Shown: positions 12,436-21,455, counted from the stretch's first letter. The stretch is DNA of 21,999 bases from DASVLX01 sp035552275 (GCA_035552275.1 DASZLR010000060.1:1-21999); one strand, 5' to 3'. Numbers and translations: made by a program. The notes: generated by a model not told the origin, from the letters alone.

Positions 12436-13689
12436 ATGGGCAAGCACGGTCACCACGACGGAGCGGCTGACATGCATCGGAAACCCGCCCGCTCGCGGAG
12501 AGACCGACCGATCCGGGCCATCATGGTGGCGATCCATCGTTGGACGGCGCTGGCGCTGGGTCTGGCCCTGGTGATCGAGACGACCTGCGGGGCGGCGGCG
12601 CTGTATCAGCCGGAATGGTTCCGTGCCACGCATTCCTGGTTCTACCAGCACACCCCCAGCGAGCACCCGATCAGCCTGCACACCGCGCTCGACGTGGTGG
12701 CGGCCGCCCATCCGGCGTTCCACCCGGCGTGGGTCAGCGAGGACGGCGGCGTGTACGCGGTCGGCGACGCCGGCCAGACCCTCGCCTACAGCGTCGATCC
12801 AGGCAGCGGGCGGATCAATGGCGTCGCGGCCCTGCACGACGGCGTTATGGGCTTCATCGTCAACCTGCATGAGTGCGCGTTGACCTGCGCCGGCTACCCC
12901 GGATACCTCGCCGCCCTGGCTAGGCCCGCGCCGGGGGTGGGCATCAGCTGGGGCCACGCGGTGCTCGCGGTGTTGGGCCTGTTCCTGGTGCTGCTGGCGA
13001 TCAGTGGCGCGATCACCTGGTGGCCGAGCATCCGGCGGCTCGCCCATGGCTTCCGGGTGCGGTGGCGCCGCAGCCGGTTCGCCCGAGACTACGACCTGCA
13101 CAAGCTGATCGGCATCGTCGCCGTGTTGTTCCTGCTGATGTGGGGCATCACCAGTTCGTCGACCGAACTGCCCGCGGTGCACAACGCCTGGCTGACAATG
13201 ACCGGCGGAACGGCCGTTGATCCGAACCGGTACGTGTTCGTCGCGCGCCCGGCGCCGGCCGGCGCGACCGAGATCAACGCCGACCAGGCCGCCGGTATCG
13301 CCGCCCGACAGGTGCCCGCTCAGGTTGTCTGGGTGTCGCTGCCCCAGGGCGACGCCGGCTCAGCGTATTACACCGTGTGGCTGGACCGGTCCTACGCTCC
13401 GTACCGGTACGAAGCCTTCTTCGGCGGGGACAGCACCGTGTTCGTGGACGCCCGCCAACCCGGCCATGTCTCCGTTGTGGACGATTCCGGCCAGCCCGCT
13501 GCCAACGCGTTCTACGATCAGGTTCTGCGGCCCGCCCACTTCGGTTGGATGGTCAACGGCTGGTGGCGGATCGGGTGGTTCGCCTTTGGCATGACACCCC
13601 TGCTGCTGATGATCACCGGCCTGTCCACCTGGCTGATCCGGCGTGGCGCCCGGCGGCGGCGCGAGCGCGCTCGCGCGTCCGTGAACTGA
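12436..13689 (+). CDS. PepSY-associated membrane (PepSY-TM) protein
   Basis: The 417-residue product has four membrane segments: near 37-57 (after HRWTALALGLALVIETTCG), about 172-195, about 223-240, and one near the C-terminus (FAFGMTPLLLMITGLSTWLI). The first opens with an IHRW motif, the second ends SGAITWWPS, and the third contains DLHKLIGIVAVLFLLMWGI. These are hallmarks of the PepSY-TM family (PiuB-like), in which conserved His residues at the helix ends may bind haem. PepSY-like domains occupy the large loops (ALDVVAAAHPAFHPAW; QAAGIAARQVPAQVVWVSLP). Family members are often linked to iron or siderophore use as membrane reductases, but no iron genes are next to this one. The ATG at 12436 has only weak ribosome binding support; the ATG at 12472 is an alternative. 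Confidence 0.88.
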   Translation: MGKHGHHDGAADMHRKPARSRRDRPIRAIMVAIHRWTALALGLALVIETTCGAAALYQPEWFRATHSWFYQHTPSEHPISLHTALDVVAAAHPAFHPAWVSEDGGVYAVGDAGQTLAYSVDPGSGRINGVAALHDGVMGFIVNLHECALTCAGYPGYLAALARPAPGVGISWGHAVLAVLGLFLVLLAISGAITWWPSIRRLAHGFRVRWRRSRFARDYDLHKLIGIVAVLFLLMWGITSSSTELPAVHNAWLTMTGGTAVDPNRYVFVARPAPAGATEINADQAAGIAARQVPAQVVWVSLPQGDAGSAYYTVWLDRSYAPYRYEAFFGGDSTVFVDARQPGHVSVVDDSGQPAANAFYDQVLRPAHFGWMVNGWWRIGWFAFGMTPLLLMITGLSTWLIRRGARRRRERARASVN

Positions 13690-13700
13690 AATCACCTTCA

Positions 13701-16073
13701 GTGACGGTGACCTCTATCCTGCTCACGTGGCGACCAGACGCGCGGCGAGGCGGTGATCAGGTGGCTTGGGACGGCCGGCCGTCCGTTGAGGTGACCAGTT
13801 ACGTGGGTCGCCAGCGGGAACTCGCCGAGGCCCGCCGGCTGCTGTCCGCGGGTCCGCTGCTGACGCTGTGCGGCGCCGGCGGCGTCGGCAAGACCAGGCT
13901 GGCCGCGCGGATCATGGCCGATCTCGGCGCCGGGTCGCCTGATGGCGCGGCATTGGTCCGGCTGGCCGAGCTGCGCGATCCTGAGCTGCTGGCCAGTGTG
14001 GTGGCAAACGAACTCGGGCTGTACGACCTGTCCTCGCGCGCCGCCGTCCAGGTGGTCATCGATCACCTGCGGGACCGGGCGATGTTGTTGGTGCTCGACA
14101 ACTGCGAGCACCTGATCGCCGCCTGCGGCGCGTTCGTGCACCGGCTGGTGCATGCCTGTCCGCGGCTGATCGTGCTCACCACCAGCAGGCAGTCGCTGGG
14201 AATCGCCGGCGAGCAGGTGCTCCAGGTGCCGCCGCTGGGCGTGCCGGACGCCAGCTCCATCCGGTCGGCCGCCGAACTGGCCCAGCACGACGGGGTGCGG
14301 CTGTTCGTCGATCGGGCTCAGGCGCTGGTGCCGTCGTTCACGGTGACCGAGGACAACTTCGCCAGCGTGGCCGAGTTGTGCGAGCGGCTGGAGGGGCTGC
14401 CGCTGGCGATCGAGCTGGCCGCCGTCCGGATCCGGTCGCTGTCGCCGCGACAGATCGCCGAGCGGCTCAGTGATCGGTTCGCACTGTTGACCGGCGGCGG
14501 TCTGACCACACCAGCACGGCAGCAGACCCTGCGGGCCACCATCGACTGGACCTACGAGCTCTGTTCGGACCCCGAACGACAGGTCTGGACGCGCGCCTCG
14601 GTCTTCTCCGGGACCTTCGACCTGCCCGCGGCCGAGCAGGTGTGCGCGGGCGCGGGCGTGGACCGGGCGGCGGTGCTGGACCTGATCGACGGGCTGCTGG
14701 ACAAGTCCGTGCTGATCCGCGAGGGCGAGCCGGACGAGGTTCGCTACCGGATGCTGGAGACACTGCGGGAGTACGGTCAGCAACGGCTGGAGGAGTCGGG
14801 CGATCGAATGCGGGTCGCCCGCCGGCATCGTGATTGGTTCGCCGACCTGTGCTCGCGATTCGCGGCTGAATGGATTGGTCCTGCGCAGATCGAATGGACC
14901 CGTCGGATGCGGCGAGAAAACGCCAATATTCGGGTCGCTCTCGATTTCTGCGCCACCGCGCCTGGCGAGGCCGTTGTGGGTATGCGCATGGATCGGGATC
15001 TGGGCGACTATATCGTCACGCAATGGCTGGTCGAGGAGTCGAGGGTATGGCTCGACCGGCTGTCCGCCGGCGTGCCCGCGGACGCGCCGGAGCGGGTCAC
15101 GGGTCTGCGACGGGCGGGTTGGGTGGCGTTGTTTCGGGGCGATGCCACCGGCGGGGTGACCGCGTTGACGCAGGCCGGTGAGCTGGCGGCGCGGACCCAC
15201 AACGACGTGGAGGCGGCGTTCGTGGCGACCGGTTGGGGAATCGCCGGTGTGTTCAGCGGGCATCCGAAGGCCGCTTTGGAGCCGCTGGAATCCGCTTTGC
15301 GGACATTCCAACGAACCGGTGTCGAACGGGGTGTGGTTATCGCGCGGTTCGTTTACGGTATGGCCATAGGACTTGCCGTGGACCTCGACCGGGGCCGCGC
15401 GATCATCGCGGAGCAGATTCAACGCTGCGCGGATTTGGGCGACATTTACTGGCGCGGTTGGTGCCTTTCTCTTCTTGCCGGTCTTGAGGTCAGGGTCGGC
15501 GATCCGGCGGCTGCGGTGGCCGCCGCGCGGCAGGCCGTGCGGCTCACGATGAAGCTCGACCATCCGGAGGTACGGGCCTACGCCGTCGAAGCCCTCGCGG
15601 ACGCGACCGCCCGGCTGGACGATCATCGCCGCGCGGCGGCGCTGTACGGCGTGGCGGACACGATGTGGGCGCTGATCGGCCAGCGGGTGGAACTCTTCCC
15701 GTCGATCGCCGAGTTCCGCCATCGGTGTGCCCAACCGGTCAGGCTGGCGCTGACCGATGCCGGCTTCGAGCGTGAACTCGCCGACGGACGCGGGCTACCG
15801 GCTCACCTTGGCCTGGATTTCGCACTCGGCGAACCGGTTACCGCGCCCGTGGTGCGAATCCGGCGGGACCGCGACCTCGGCGCCCTCACCCGACGCCAGT
15901 CGGAGATCGCCGAACTGGTGGCCCGGGGACTGTCGAACGGGGAGATCGCGGAGCGGCTGGTGGTCTCGAAACGCACCGCCGAGACCCACGTCCAGCACAT
16001 TCTCGCCAAGCTCGGATTCAGCACCCGCGCGCAGATCGCCGCGTGGTACACCGCCGGCTCCCGTGATTCCTGA
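13701..16073 (+). CDS. ATPase-containing LuxR-family regulator
   Basis: The product is about 790 residues with three parts. An NB-ARC/AAA-type ATPase begins at VEVTSYVGRQRELAEARRLL, with Walker A GAGGVGKT (58-65) and Walker B LLVLDNCEHL (about 128-137). A large helical TPR-like region fills the middle. A C-terminal LuxR helix-turn-helix (about 728-785) contains LTRRQSEIAELVARGLSNGE and then ETHVQHILAKLGFSTRAQIA. Such proteins are ATP-dependent transcription activators in actinomycetes, often of secondary metabolism. The start is uncertain. GTG at 13701 begins 11 bases after the PepSY-TM stop, but GTG at 13761 has a better ribosome binding site (GAGG, ten-base spacing) and would drop 20 non-conserved residues. 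The tight spacing suggests cotranscription with the PepSY-TM gene. Confidence 0.88.
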   Translation: MTVTSILLTWRPDARRGGDQVAWDGRPSVEVTSYVGRQRELAEARRLLSAGPLLTLCGAGGVGKTRLAARIMADLGAGSPDGAALVRLAELRDPELLASVVANELGLYDLSSRAAVQVVIDHLRDRAMLLVLDNCEHLIAACGAFVHRLVHACPRLIVLTTSRQSLGIAGEQVLQVPPLGVPDASSIRSAAELAQHDGVRLFVDRAQALVPSFTVTEDNFASVAELCERLEGLPLAIELAAVRIRSLSPRQIAERLSDRFALLTGGGLTTPARQQTLRATIDWTYELCSDPERQVWTRASVFSGTFDLPAAEQVCAGAGVDRAAVLDLIDGLLDKSVLIREGEPDEVRYRMLETLREYGQQRLEESGDRMRVARRHRDWFADLCSRFAAEWIGPAQIEWTRRMRRENANIRVALDFCATAPGEAVVGMRMDRDLGDYIVTQWLVEESRVWLDRLSAGVPADAPERVTGLRRAGWVALFRGDATGGVTALTQAGELAARTHNDVEAAFVATGWGIAGVFSGHPKAALEPLESALRTFQRTGVERGVVIARFVYGMAIGLAVDLDRGRAIIAEQIQRCADLGDIYWRGWCLSLLAGLEVRVGDPAAAVAAARQAVRLTMKLDHPEVRAYAVEALADATARLDDHRRAAALYGVADTMWALIGQRVELFPSIAEFRHRCAQPVRLALTDAGFERELADGRGLPAHLGLDFALGEPVTAPVVRIRRDRDLGALTRRQSEIAELVARGLSNGEIAERLVVSKRTAETHVQHILAKLGFSTRAQIAAWYTAGSRDS

Positions 16074-16144
16074 AGGTCCGCCGCCGTATTGCGGTCAGTC
16101 AATCCCCTGGGCGGGCGGCCCGTTCCGGGTTGAAAAGCCCCAGA

Positions 16145-16198
16145 CCATCCGCGAGCGTGGCCATCGGCGTTCCCTGGCAGACGGTAGATCTCACCACG
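16145..16198 (-). pseudogene. Remnant of a MazF-like toxin N-terminus
   Basis: Overlapping the antitoxin stop by a few bases, another frame reads RGEIYRLPGNADGHARGW. RGEI/V-hydrophobic-LPG followed by a GH is the hallmark opening of MazF/PemK toxins. No start codon precedes it in frame, and after about 18 residues the similarity ends as the sequence runs into the 3' end of the LuxR regulator gene. The toxin of the 16191-16421 antitoxin therefore looks truncated and dead. Confidence 0.6.
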
Positions 16199-16421
16199 CG
16201 CGAAACGACTCCATGTCGGCCAGGACAGCCCGCGCCTCGGCGAGATCGTCCGAATCGTCGGCGAGCGACAAGGACTCGGCGCGCAGCCGTTCCTGCTCGT
16301 GGCTGCGGGCAGCCGTCAGCAATGCGTCCCTGATCGCCGCGGACACACTGCGACCATCGGACGTCAACTCCCGCAGCGCACGTTCGGCCTCGGTGTCTGG
16401 CCGGAAGGTGATCGGCGACAT
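16191..16421 (-). CDS. Orphan ribbon-helix-helix antitoxin
   Basis: The product has 76 residues. MSPITFRPDTEAERALRELT is followed by SDGRSVSAAIRDALLTAAR, a strand-helix-helix DNA-binding unit, and by an acidic helical tail (LADDSDDLAEARAVLADMES). This is the usual form of antitoxins paired with MazF-type toxins. A TTG at 16439 would add six residues; I prefer the ATG at 16421, although its ribosome binding site is weak. The expected toxin gene directly after the stop exists only as a short fragment. The antitoxin may persist as a leftover, as an anti-addiction antitoxin acting against related toxins, or as a small repressor. It lies 36 bases downstream of pepN on the same strand. Confidence 0.8.
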   Translation of the reverse strand: MSPITFRPDTEAERALRELTSDGRSVSAAIRDALLTAARSHEQERLRAESLSLADDSDDLAEARAVLADMESFRAW

Positions 16422-16457
16422 GACGCCATTGTCCGACAAGCGGTAAGACGATGTCGA

Positions 16458-19019
16458 CTACGACCGGTCGAAGTCGCGGGCGGCGAGGGCGCGGACGATG
16501 CCGGCCCGGCCCTCGGACACCAGCCGTCGCAACGCCGGCGGCCGGTCGGCGGCCAGCCACTCGTCGGCGGCCGTCACCGTCGCCCGATCCACCGCCCACG
16601 CCGGGAAAAAGCCAACCACGGTCGGCTGGGCGCGTTCGCTGGACCGCCGCTCCCACACGCCGGCCACGTCCGCGAAGTACCGCGTCGTGTACTCGGTGAG
16701 CAGCCGCTTCTGCGCCGGATGCGAGAAACCGGCGATGATCGCCTCGTTGATCGCGTTCGGCAGTTCGTCGTCGAATACCGCCCGCTGCCACGCCTCGGCC
16801 TTGGCCGCCGGATCCGGACGCAACGCCCGGCCGCGCTCGGCGTGCCGGCGCCCGGCGGCGGTGGCGTCCCGTCGCTCCTCGGCCTCGATCTCGGCCAGAC
16901 CGGCCTCGCCGTGCGCGACCAGCGCCAGCAGCAGCCGCCAGCGCAGGTCGGTGTCCACGGTCAGCCCCGGCAGCGGCGCGGCGCCGTCCAGCCAGCCGCG
17001 CAGCACGGCCAGCTTGTCCGCCTCCAGCATCGAACCGGCCAGCGCGTTGACGAAGGTGAGCTGATGGTCCGAACCGGGCTCGGCGGCGCGGGCGAACTCC
17101 AGGATCTTGTCGGTCAGGTTGCGCCAGCCGTTCGGCGCCCACTCCGGGTCGGCGTAGGACGACAGCGCCGTCTGCGCCTGCAACAGCAGCCGCTGGACCA
17201 CGCCGACCTCGCTCTCCGCGCCGATCCCGCCGGCCACCAGCGTCACGAAGTCGCGGGCCTTCAGCTCGGCCTCCCGGGTCATCTCCCAGGCCGCCGACCA
17301 GCACAGCGTGCGGGGCAGCGGTTCGGCGATGTCGGCGATGTGATCCACCAGCGACGCCAGCGAGTCGTTGTCCAGCCGCATCGTGCAGTAGGTCAGGTCG
17401 TCGTCGTTGACCAGCACCAGCTTGCCGCGCGACACCCCCACCATTTCCGGCACATCGGTGCGCTCGCCGGTCACGTCCAGCTCGACGCGATGGGTGCGCA
17501 CCAGCTTGCCGTGCTCGTCCGCGTCGTAGACGCCGATCGCCAGCCGGTGCGTGCGCAGTTCCCCGACGCCCGGCCGGGCCGGCCCCTGCAACACCTGGAA
17601 CTCGGTGAACCGGCCCTCGCTGTCGAGACCGAACCGCGGCCGGATGGTGTTCAGGCCGGTGGTCTGCAACCACTGCGCGCCCCAGCCGGACAGGTCGCGG
17701 CCGGACGCCTCTTCCAAGGCGCTGAGCAGATCGGCCAGCGTCGCGTTGCCCCAGGCGTGCTTGGCGAAGTACACGTGCAGGCCGGCCAGGAAGTTGTCCA
17801 GGCCGACGTAGGCGACCAGCTGCTTGAGCACGCTGGCGCCCTTGGCGTAGGTGATGCCGTCGAAGTTGACCTCGACCGCCTGCAGGTCCGGGATGTCCGC
17901 GGCCACCGGGTGGGTCGAGGGCAGTTGGTCCTGCCGGTACGCCCAGGACTTCTCGATGTTGGCGAACGTGGTCCAGGCGTGCTTGTACTCGGTCGCCTCG
18001 GCCTGGGCGAGCACGCTGGCGAAGGTCGCGAACGACTCGTTCAGCCACAGGTCATCCCACCAGCGCATGGTGACCAGATCGCCGAACCACATGTGCGCCA
18101 TCTCGTGCAGCACCGTCTCGGAGCGCCGCTCGTAGAGGTACCGGGTGACGCGGCTGCGGAAGACGTAGTCCTCCAGGAAGGTCACGCAGCCGGCGTTCTC
18201 CATCGCGCCCGCGTTGAACTCCGGGACGAAGCACTGGTCGTACTTGCCGAACGGATACCGGACGCCGAACGCGCGGTGGTAGTAGTCGAAGCCCTGCTTG
18301 GTTTCGGTGAACAGCCGGTGGGCGTCCATGTGCTCGGCCAGCGACGCGCGGCAGTAGATGCCCAGCGGGATGACGCCCGCGTCGGACACGTGCTCGTCGC
18401 GCCACTCCGCGTACGGCCCGGCGACCAGCGCGATCAGGTACGTCGACAGCAGACCGGTGGTGGCGAACACGTGCCGCACCGCGCCGGAGTCCAGTGGTGT
18501 CGAGTCGACCAGCGCGCCATTGGAGATCACCTTCCAGTCGGCCGGGGCGTGCACGGTGATGGCGTAGGTGGCCTTGAGGTCCGGCTGGTCGAAGCAGGCG
18601 AACATGCGCTTCGCGTCGGCCGTCTCGAACTGCGAGTACAGGTACACCCCGCCGTCGACCGGATCAACGAAGCGGTGCAGCCCCTCGCCGGTGTTCATGT
18701 ACCGGCAGTCGGCCTCGATCAGCAGCTCGTTGTCCTCGGCCAGATCGGGCAGCGCGATCCCGTCGTCCTCGCGATACGCCGAGACGTCCAGCTCGGTTCC
18801 GTTGAGCACCGCGCGGCGTACGCCCTCGGCGACCAGGTCGATCCAGCTGTCCGCGCCGACTTCGAGGCCGCGGAAGCGGATCGCGGCCGTCGACCGGAAG
18901 GTGTGCTCACCCGGACCGCCGTGTTCGTCGGTGAGGTCCAGCTCGACGGTGTAGGACTTCACCTCCAGCAGCGCGGCACGCTGCTCGGCCTGTTCGCGGG
19001 TGAGGTTAGGGGCGGCCAC
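16458..19019 (-). CDS. pepN: Aminopeptidase N, M1 metallopeptidase
   Basis: The 853-residue product has the full M1 layout. The substrate-binding GAMEN motif is at 271-275. The zinc site HEMAH at 305-309 is followed 18 residues later by Glu328 in LNESF, with WFGDLVTMRWWDDLW in between. The N-terminal beta domain begins at SYTVELDLT and includes FACFDQPDLKATY, another M1 marker. The C-terminal helical part is of ERAP1-like type, normal for actinobacterial PepN of 850-860 residues. It removes N-terminal residues from peptides in the cytoplasm; no signal peptide is present. GTG at 19019 is preceded by GAGGTGACCT, a good ribosome binding site. It is divergent from the Rv2466c-like gene, with 204 bases between them. 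Confidence 0.95.
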   Translation of the reverse strand: MAAPNLTREQAEQRAALLEVKSYTVELDLTDEHGGPGEHTFRSTAAIRFRGLEVGADSWIDLVAEGVRRAVLNGTELDVSAYREDDGIALPDLAEDNELLIEADCRYMNTGEGLHRFVDPVDGGVYLYSQFETADAKRMFACFDQPDLKATYAITVHAPADWKVISNGALVDSTPLDSGAVRHVFATTGLLSTYLIALVAGPYAEWRDEHVSDAGVIPLGIYCRASLAEHMDAHRLFTETKQGFDYYHRAFGVRYPFGKYDQCFVPEFNAGAMENAGCVTFLEDYVFRSRVTRYLYERRSETVLHEMAHMWFGDLVTMRWWDDLWLNESFATFASVLAQAEATEYKHAWTTFANIEKSWAYRQDQLPSTHPVAADIPDLQAVEVNFDGITYAKGASVLKQLVAYVGLDNFLAGLHVYFAKHAWGNATLADLLSALEEASGRDLSGWGAQWLQTTGLNTIRPRFGLDSEGRFTEFQVLQGPARPGVGELRTHRLAIGVYDADEHGKLVRTHRVELDVTGERTDVPEMVGVSRGKLVLVNDDDLTYCTMRLDNDSLASLVDHIADIAEPLPRTLCWSAAWEMTREAELKARDFVTLVAGGIGAESEVGVVQRLLLQAQTALSSYADPEWAPNGWRNLTDKILEFARAAEPGSDHQLTFVNALAGSMLEADKLAVLRGWLDGAAPLPGLTVDTDLRWRLLLALVAHGEAGLAEIEAEERRDATAAGRRHAERGRALRPDPAAKAEAWQRAVFDDELPNAINEAIIAGFSHPAQKRLLTEYTTRYFADVAGVWERRSSERAQPTVVGFFPAWAVDRATVTAADEWLAADRPPALRRLVSEGRAGIVRALAARDFDRS

Positions 19020-19223
19020 AGGTCACCTCGGTCTGACAGTGTTAGTCGGATAGGTCACTGCATCCAATCACGTTCCACAACCACAGTGCCCTGTACGGCG
19101 TGTCGTCGCCAGGGTCCTCTGGGTCAGATTGGCCGGGCGATCGTCCGGCGCGGGAAGGTTCTCGGGTCCGGCGTGGTTGTGCGAGGCAGGTATCGATCGC
19201 CGAGTGAGTGTGGAGCTGTGCCC

Positions 19224-19859
19224 ATGACCGGGATTCCAGTGCCCGAGAACACCGCCGAGAAGACCCGGGTCGATGTCTGGTTCGACCCGTTGTGCCCGTG
19301 GGCATGGATCACGTCGCGATGGATCCTGGAAGTCCAGCAAGTGCGTGGTATCGACGTGCGCTTCCACGTGATGAGCCTGGCGATCCTGAACTCCGGCCGG
19401 GATCTGCCCGAGCAGTACGTCGAGTTGATGCGCAAGGCGTGGGGGCCGGTCCGGGTGTGTGTCGCGGCCGCGCAGAAGCTCGGCGACGAGGTGCTCGCCC
19501 CGCTGTACACCGCGTTGGGCACCCGAATCCACAACCAGGGCAACAAGGACTTCGCCGAGGTCATCCCGGCCGCGCTGGCCGAACTCGGGCTGCCGGCCGA
19601 ACTCGCCGACGCGGCCGACTCCACCGACTACGACGAGGCGCTGTCGGTCAGCCACCACGCCGGCATGGACCCGGTCGGCATGGACGTCGGCACTCCGGTG
19701 ATCCACGTCGACGGGATCGCGTTCTTCGGCCCGGTGCTGTCCCGGATTCCGCGCGGCGAGGACGCCGGCCGGATCTTCGACGGCGCTCGGCTGCTGGCCG
19801 GCTACCCGCACTTCTTCGAGCTGAAGCGCACCCGCACCGAGGACCCCGACTTCAGCTGA
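19224..19859 (+). CDS. Rv2466c-like DsbA-fold mycothiol-dependent oxidoreductase
   Basis: The product has 211 residues and matches M. tuberculosis Rv2466c, a mycothiol-dependent nitroreductase, in nearly every landmark: VWFDPLCPWAWITSRWILEV, HVMSLAILN, AWGPVRV, GTRIHNQGN, SHHAGMDPVGMDVGTPVIHV, FFGPVLSRIPRGE, YPHFFELKRTRTE. The thioredoxin-type active site reads CPWA (Cys24 to Ala27), whereas I recall CPWC in Rv2466c. It therefore keeps the attacking cysteine but lacks the resolving one, as in monothiol enzymes. ATG at 19224 follows GGAG by eight bases. It likely uses mycothiol to reduce disulfides or electrophiles in the cytoplasm. The aldehyde dehydrogenase gene starts 36 bases later. Confidence 0.9.
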   Translation: MTGIPVPENTAEKTRVDVWFDPLCPWAWITSRWILEVQQVRGIDVRFHVMSLAILNSGRDLPEQYVELMRKAWGPVRVCVAAAQKLGDEVLAPLYTALGTRIHNQGNKDFAEVIPAALAELGLPAELADAADSTDYDEALSVSHHAGMDPVGMDVGTPVIHVDGIAFFGPVLSRIPRGEDAGRIFDGARLLAGYPHFFELKRTRTEDPDFS

Positions 19860-19895
19860 TGGCCTGATCTGGGCCTGGTGTGAGAGCGTGTTGTC

Positions 19896-21317
19896 ATGAC
19901 GGTCTCGGGTTGGACAGGTCACCTGATCGCGGGGGAGCGGGTCGACGGCGCGGTGCGGATCGAGGTGGTCAATCCGGCCACCGAGCAGGTCATCGCGTCG
20001 GTTCCGGCCGGCACGGCCGAGGAAGTCGACGCTGCGGTGTCGGCGGCCGTGTCCGCGTTCCCGGACTGGTCGGCGACGCCGGTCAGCGAGCGGGCGAAGG
20101 TGGTGCGCCGGATCTCCGAGGGACTGGCGGCCCGGGCCGATGATCTCGCCGCCACGATCACCGCCGAGATGGGCTCGCCGATCACCTTCGCCCGCGCCGT
20201 GCAGACCGGGCTGCCGGTGCGAACCTCGGCCGGCATCGCGGATCTGCTGGAGGGCGACTACGCGTTCAGCGCGGAGATCGGCAATTCGCTGGTGCTGCGC
20301 GAGCCGGTCGGCGTTGTGGGATGTATCACGCCGTGGAACTACCCGCTGCACCAACTGGTCGCCAAGATCGTGCCCGCGCTGGCCGCCGGCAACACGGTGG
20401 TGGCCAAGCCGAGCGAGGTCGCACCGCTGTCGGCCGGCCTGCTGATGGAGGTGCTGTCCGAGGCCGGCCTGCCCGCCGGGGTGGTCAACCTGGTGCACGG
20501 CGCCGGACCGGTGGTCGGCGAGGCGATCGCCAGCCATCCCAGGGTGGACATGGTGTCGTTCACCGGTTCCACGCGCGCCGGTCGGCGGGTGTCGGTGCTG
20601 GCGGCCGACACGGTGAAGCGGGTCGCGCTGGAACTCGGCGGCAAGTCGGCGAACGTGGTGCTGCCGGACGCCGATCTGGTGAAGGCGGTGAAGATCGGCC
20701 TGGCCAACTGCTTCATCAACGGTGGCCAGACGTGCAGTGCGTGGACCAGGATGCTGGTGCCGGCCGACCGGCACGACGAGGCCGTCGAGCTGGCCGTCGC
20801 CGCTGCGGCGAAGTACACCGTGGGTGACCCGACCGACCCGGCGACCAGGGTCGGCCCGATGGCCTCGGCCGCGCAGCGGGACCGGGTGCGCGGCTACCTC
20901 GACCTGGGCGTGCGGGAGGGTGCGACGCTGGCGTGTGGCGGCCCCGAGCCGGTCGACGGCCTCGATCGCGGCTACTACGTCCGGCCCTCGGTGTTCGCCG
21001 GCGTGCGGCCGGAGATGACGGTCGCGCAGGAGGAGATCTTCGGGCCGGTGCTGGTCGTGCTGCCCTACGCCGACGAGGACGAGGCGGTCGCGATCGCCAA
21101 CTCCACCATCTACGGCCTCGCTGGCGCGGTGTTCGCCGGGGATGCCGAGCACGCGCTGGCGGTGGCCCGCCGGCTGCGCACCGGGCAGGTTGACATCAAC
21201 GGCGGCGCGTACAACCCGATTGCGCCATTCGGCGGATACCGGCAGTCCGGCAACGGCCGTGAACTGGGCCGTTTCGGGCTGGACGAGTTCACCGAGATCA
21301 AGTCCATCCAGCGGTGA
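19896..21317 (+). CDS. NAD(P)-dependent aldehyde dehydrogenase
   Basis: The 473-residue product has all the family residues. Asn148 is in ITPWNYP, followed by the nucleotide-binding KPSEVAPLSAG and FTGSTRAGR. The general base is Glu246 in LELGGKSANVV, and the catalytic Cys280 is in NGGQTCSAWTR. EEIFGPVLVVLPY and PFGGYRQSGNGRELGRFGLD complete the set. The length is typical of the ALDH superfamily, which oxidises aldehydes to acids. The PWNYPLHQLVAKIVPALAAG pattern resembles actinobacterial enzymes of broad specificity, so I do not name a substrate. ATG at 19896 has only a weak ribosome binding site; the 36-base gap to the preceding gene supports one operon. Confidence 0.93.
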   Translation: MTVSGWTGHLIAGERVDGAVRIEVVNPATEQVIASVPAGTAEEVDAAVSAAVSAFPDWSATPVSERAKVVRRISEGLAARADDLAATITAEMGSPITFARAVQTGLPVRTSAGIADLLEGDYAFSAEIGNSLVLREPVGVVGCITPWNYPLHQLVAKIVPALAAGNTVVAKPSEVAPLSAGLLMEVLSEAGLPAGVVNLVHGAGPVVGEAIASHPRVDMVSFTGSTRAGRRVSVLAADTVKRVALELGGKSANVVLPDADLVKAVKIGLANCFINGGQTCSAWTRMLVPADRHDEAVELAVAAAAKYTVGDPTDPATRVGPMASAAQRDRVRGYLDLGVREGATLACGGPEPVDGLDRGYYVRPSVFAGVRPEMTVAQEEIFGPVLVVLPYADEDEAVAIANSTIYGLAGAVFAGDAEHALAVARRLRTGQVDINGGAYNPIAPFGGYRQSGNGRELGRFGLDEFTEIKSIQR

Positions 21318-21363
21318 GGCAAATACTTTACGCGGCGTGATTCGATTAATCAACACCCGTCTA

Positions 21364-21391
21364 TTGACAGGTTAAATATAGCGGCAAGATG
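21364..21391 (+). promoter_or_regulatory. Possible promoter of the S53 protease gene
   Basis: TTGACA at 21364-21369 is a consensus -35 box in an AT-rich stretch. A -10 near 21386-21391 (AAGATG) at 16 bases is poor, so the call is tentative. The surrounding 21318-21493 gap is the only promoter-sized region before the gene. Confidence 0.3.
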
Positions 21392-21403
21392 GTTAACTGA
21401 AAT

Positions 21404-21417
21404 CGGCCCACAGGCCG
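21404..21417 (+). terminator. Possible terminator of the aldehyde dehydrogenase unit
   Basis: CGGCC (21404-21408) and GGCCG (21413-21417) flank CACA and are followed by CTTTCTGCGGTATTTTA. The stem is short and lies 87 bases past the stop, so confidence is low. Confidence 0.35.
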
Positions 21418-21455
21418 CTTTCTGCGGTATTTTACGCTCCGTACGTTTTGGGTGT

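Noticed and set aside
16299..19859. An 1186-residue plus-strand protein
   Set aside because: It is antisense to pepN; only the part from 19224 is real, with its own ribosome binding site and family match.
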